Position numbers and translations under genes: made by a program. Shown one piece after another: positions 6,608 to 6,757 of a stretch of DNA of 6,757 nucleotides. The stretch's first letter is position 1. The number at the start of each line of letters is the position of its first letter. The stretch comes from Neisseriaceae bacterium (GTDB lineage Bacteria > Pseudomonadota > Gammaproteobacteria > Burkholderiales > UBA11063), in contig CANGJN010000031.1 in the NCBI GenBank assembly GCA_947454215.1, positions 1 to 6,757 on the forward strand, given 5' to 3'. The notes beneath the pieces were generated by a model. The model made no database searches. It was not told the DNA's origin and saw only the letters and a program-made list of their open reading frames with translations.

Positions 6608-6757
6608 TGGTAATCCTCCCCTTTTGCAAGGGTCGCAGAAGTAGAAACGTTATGCTGCCATGGCCAACCGCTGCTTTGGTGTGAATCCGCCCAAGGCCAT
6701 ATTTGGGCGGTCATGGTTGTAAGACCACATCCACTTCGTTGCAAAGTCTTGTACCTC
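6608..6757 (-). mobile_element. 3' end of an IS3-family insertion sequence, continuing beyond the window
   Basis: The terminal sequence TGGTAATCCTCCCC begins at 6608 with the TG tip of IS3-family elements. Inside it lies a small hairpin, CCCTT-TTGC-AAGGG (6619-6632). A transposase C-terminus is encoded on the minus strand just inward. The methyltransferase reading stops making sense at this point. The exact junction could be a few bases to the left (TGG also occurs at 6603). The other end and any target duplication are outside the window. It differs in tip and transposase sequence from the relic at 974-1481, so it is a different element. Confidence 0.7.
6650..6757 (-). CDS. IS3-family transposase OrfB, C-terminal part (start outside the window)
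   Basis: The last 35 codons of an integrase-core transposase, ending at TAA (TTA at 6650-6652 on the + strand). The translation includes EVQDFATKWMWSYNHDRP followed by NMALGGFTPKQRLAMAA. This is the typical end of IS3-family OrfB (W.YN..RPN.ALGG.TP.Q.L), downstream of the DDE catalytic core, which lies outside the window. The part seen is free of stops and shifts, so the element may be recent and intact. It is transcribed towards the methyltransferase it interrupts. A minus-strand frame at 6517-6744 in another phase is a shadow. Confidence 0.85.
   Translation of the reverse strand, partial: EVQDFATKWMWSYNHDRPNMALGGFTPKQRLAMAA

Noticed and set aside
6409..6684. A 91-codon protein starting at GTG 6409
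   Set aside because: The same frame carries conserved-looking sequence upstream (RRFTPEEISEWFQAV), and its last roughly 25 codons are IS DNA. It is a piece of the broken methyltransferase and not a gene of its own.

Overview
The window is part of a surface-polysaccharide (O-antigen or capsule) biosynthesis locus, probably from a Gram-negative proteobacterium. The evidence is a Wzx-type flippase followed by two GT4 glycosyltransferases and a WecG/TagA/CpsF (GT26) glycosyltransferase. Sugar methyltransferase genes and IS3-family insertion-sequence debris lie on both sides. The polysaccharide genes are strongly AT-rich, while the IS-derived stretches are visibly richer in GC. That contrast is usual for horizontally exchanged antigen loci. 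The species cannot be fixed from the sequence.

Layout. Positions 1-882 hold a putative sugar O-methyltransferase whose frame is still open at the window edge, so its true start may lie outside. Positions 974-1481 hold a decayed, internally deleted IS3-family element. Its orfA is broken by stops and small deletions, and only the last residues of orfB survive. Positions 1482-1820 have no convincing gene and probably contain the promoter and leader of the next operon. Positions 1821-6154 form a compact + strand unit: wzx, GT4, GT4, GT26, with gaps of 14 nt, a 4-nt ATGA overlap and 19 nt. Positions 6155-6310 are intergenic and include an 11-bp inverted repeat directly after the GT26 stop. Positions 6311 to about 6607 hold a second SAM methyltransferase, which appears frameshifted near its start and is cut off by an insertion. 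From about 6608 to the window end is the 3' end of another IS3-family element, with its transposase on the minus strand.

How the genes fit together (family knowledge plus inference). The GT26 enzyme and the two GT4 enzymes would add sugars to an undecaprenyl-pyrophosphate-linked acceptor at the cytoplasmic face of the inner membrane. Wzx would flip the finished unit to the periplasm for polymerisation. The methyltransferase at the left end would decorate a sugar, and the broken one at the right end suggests a lost modification. The initiating transferase, Wzy polymerase, chain-length regulator and nucleotide-sugar genes are not in this window.

I see no clearly new type of biological system. 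The points most worth a second look are the doubly broken methyltransferase, the miniature IS3 relic, the inverted repeat after GT26, and the flanking of the wzx-GT block by two different IS3-type elements.
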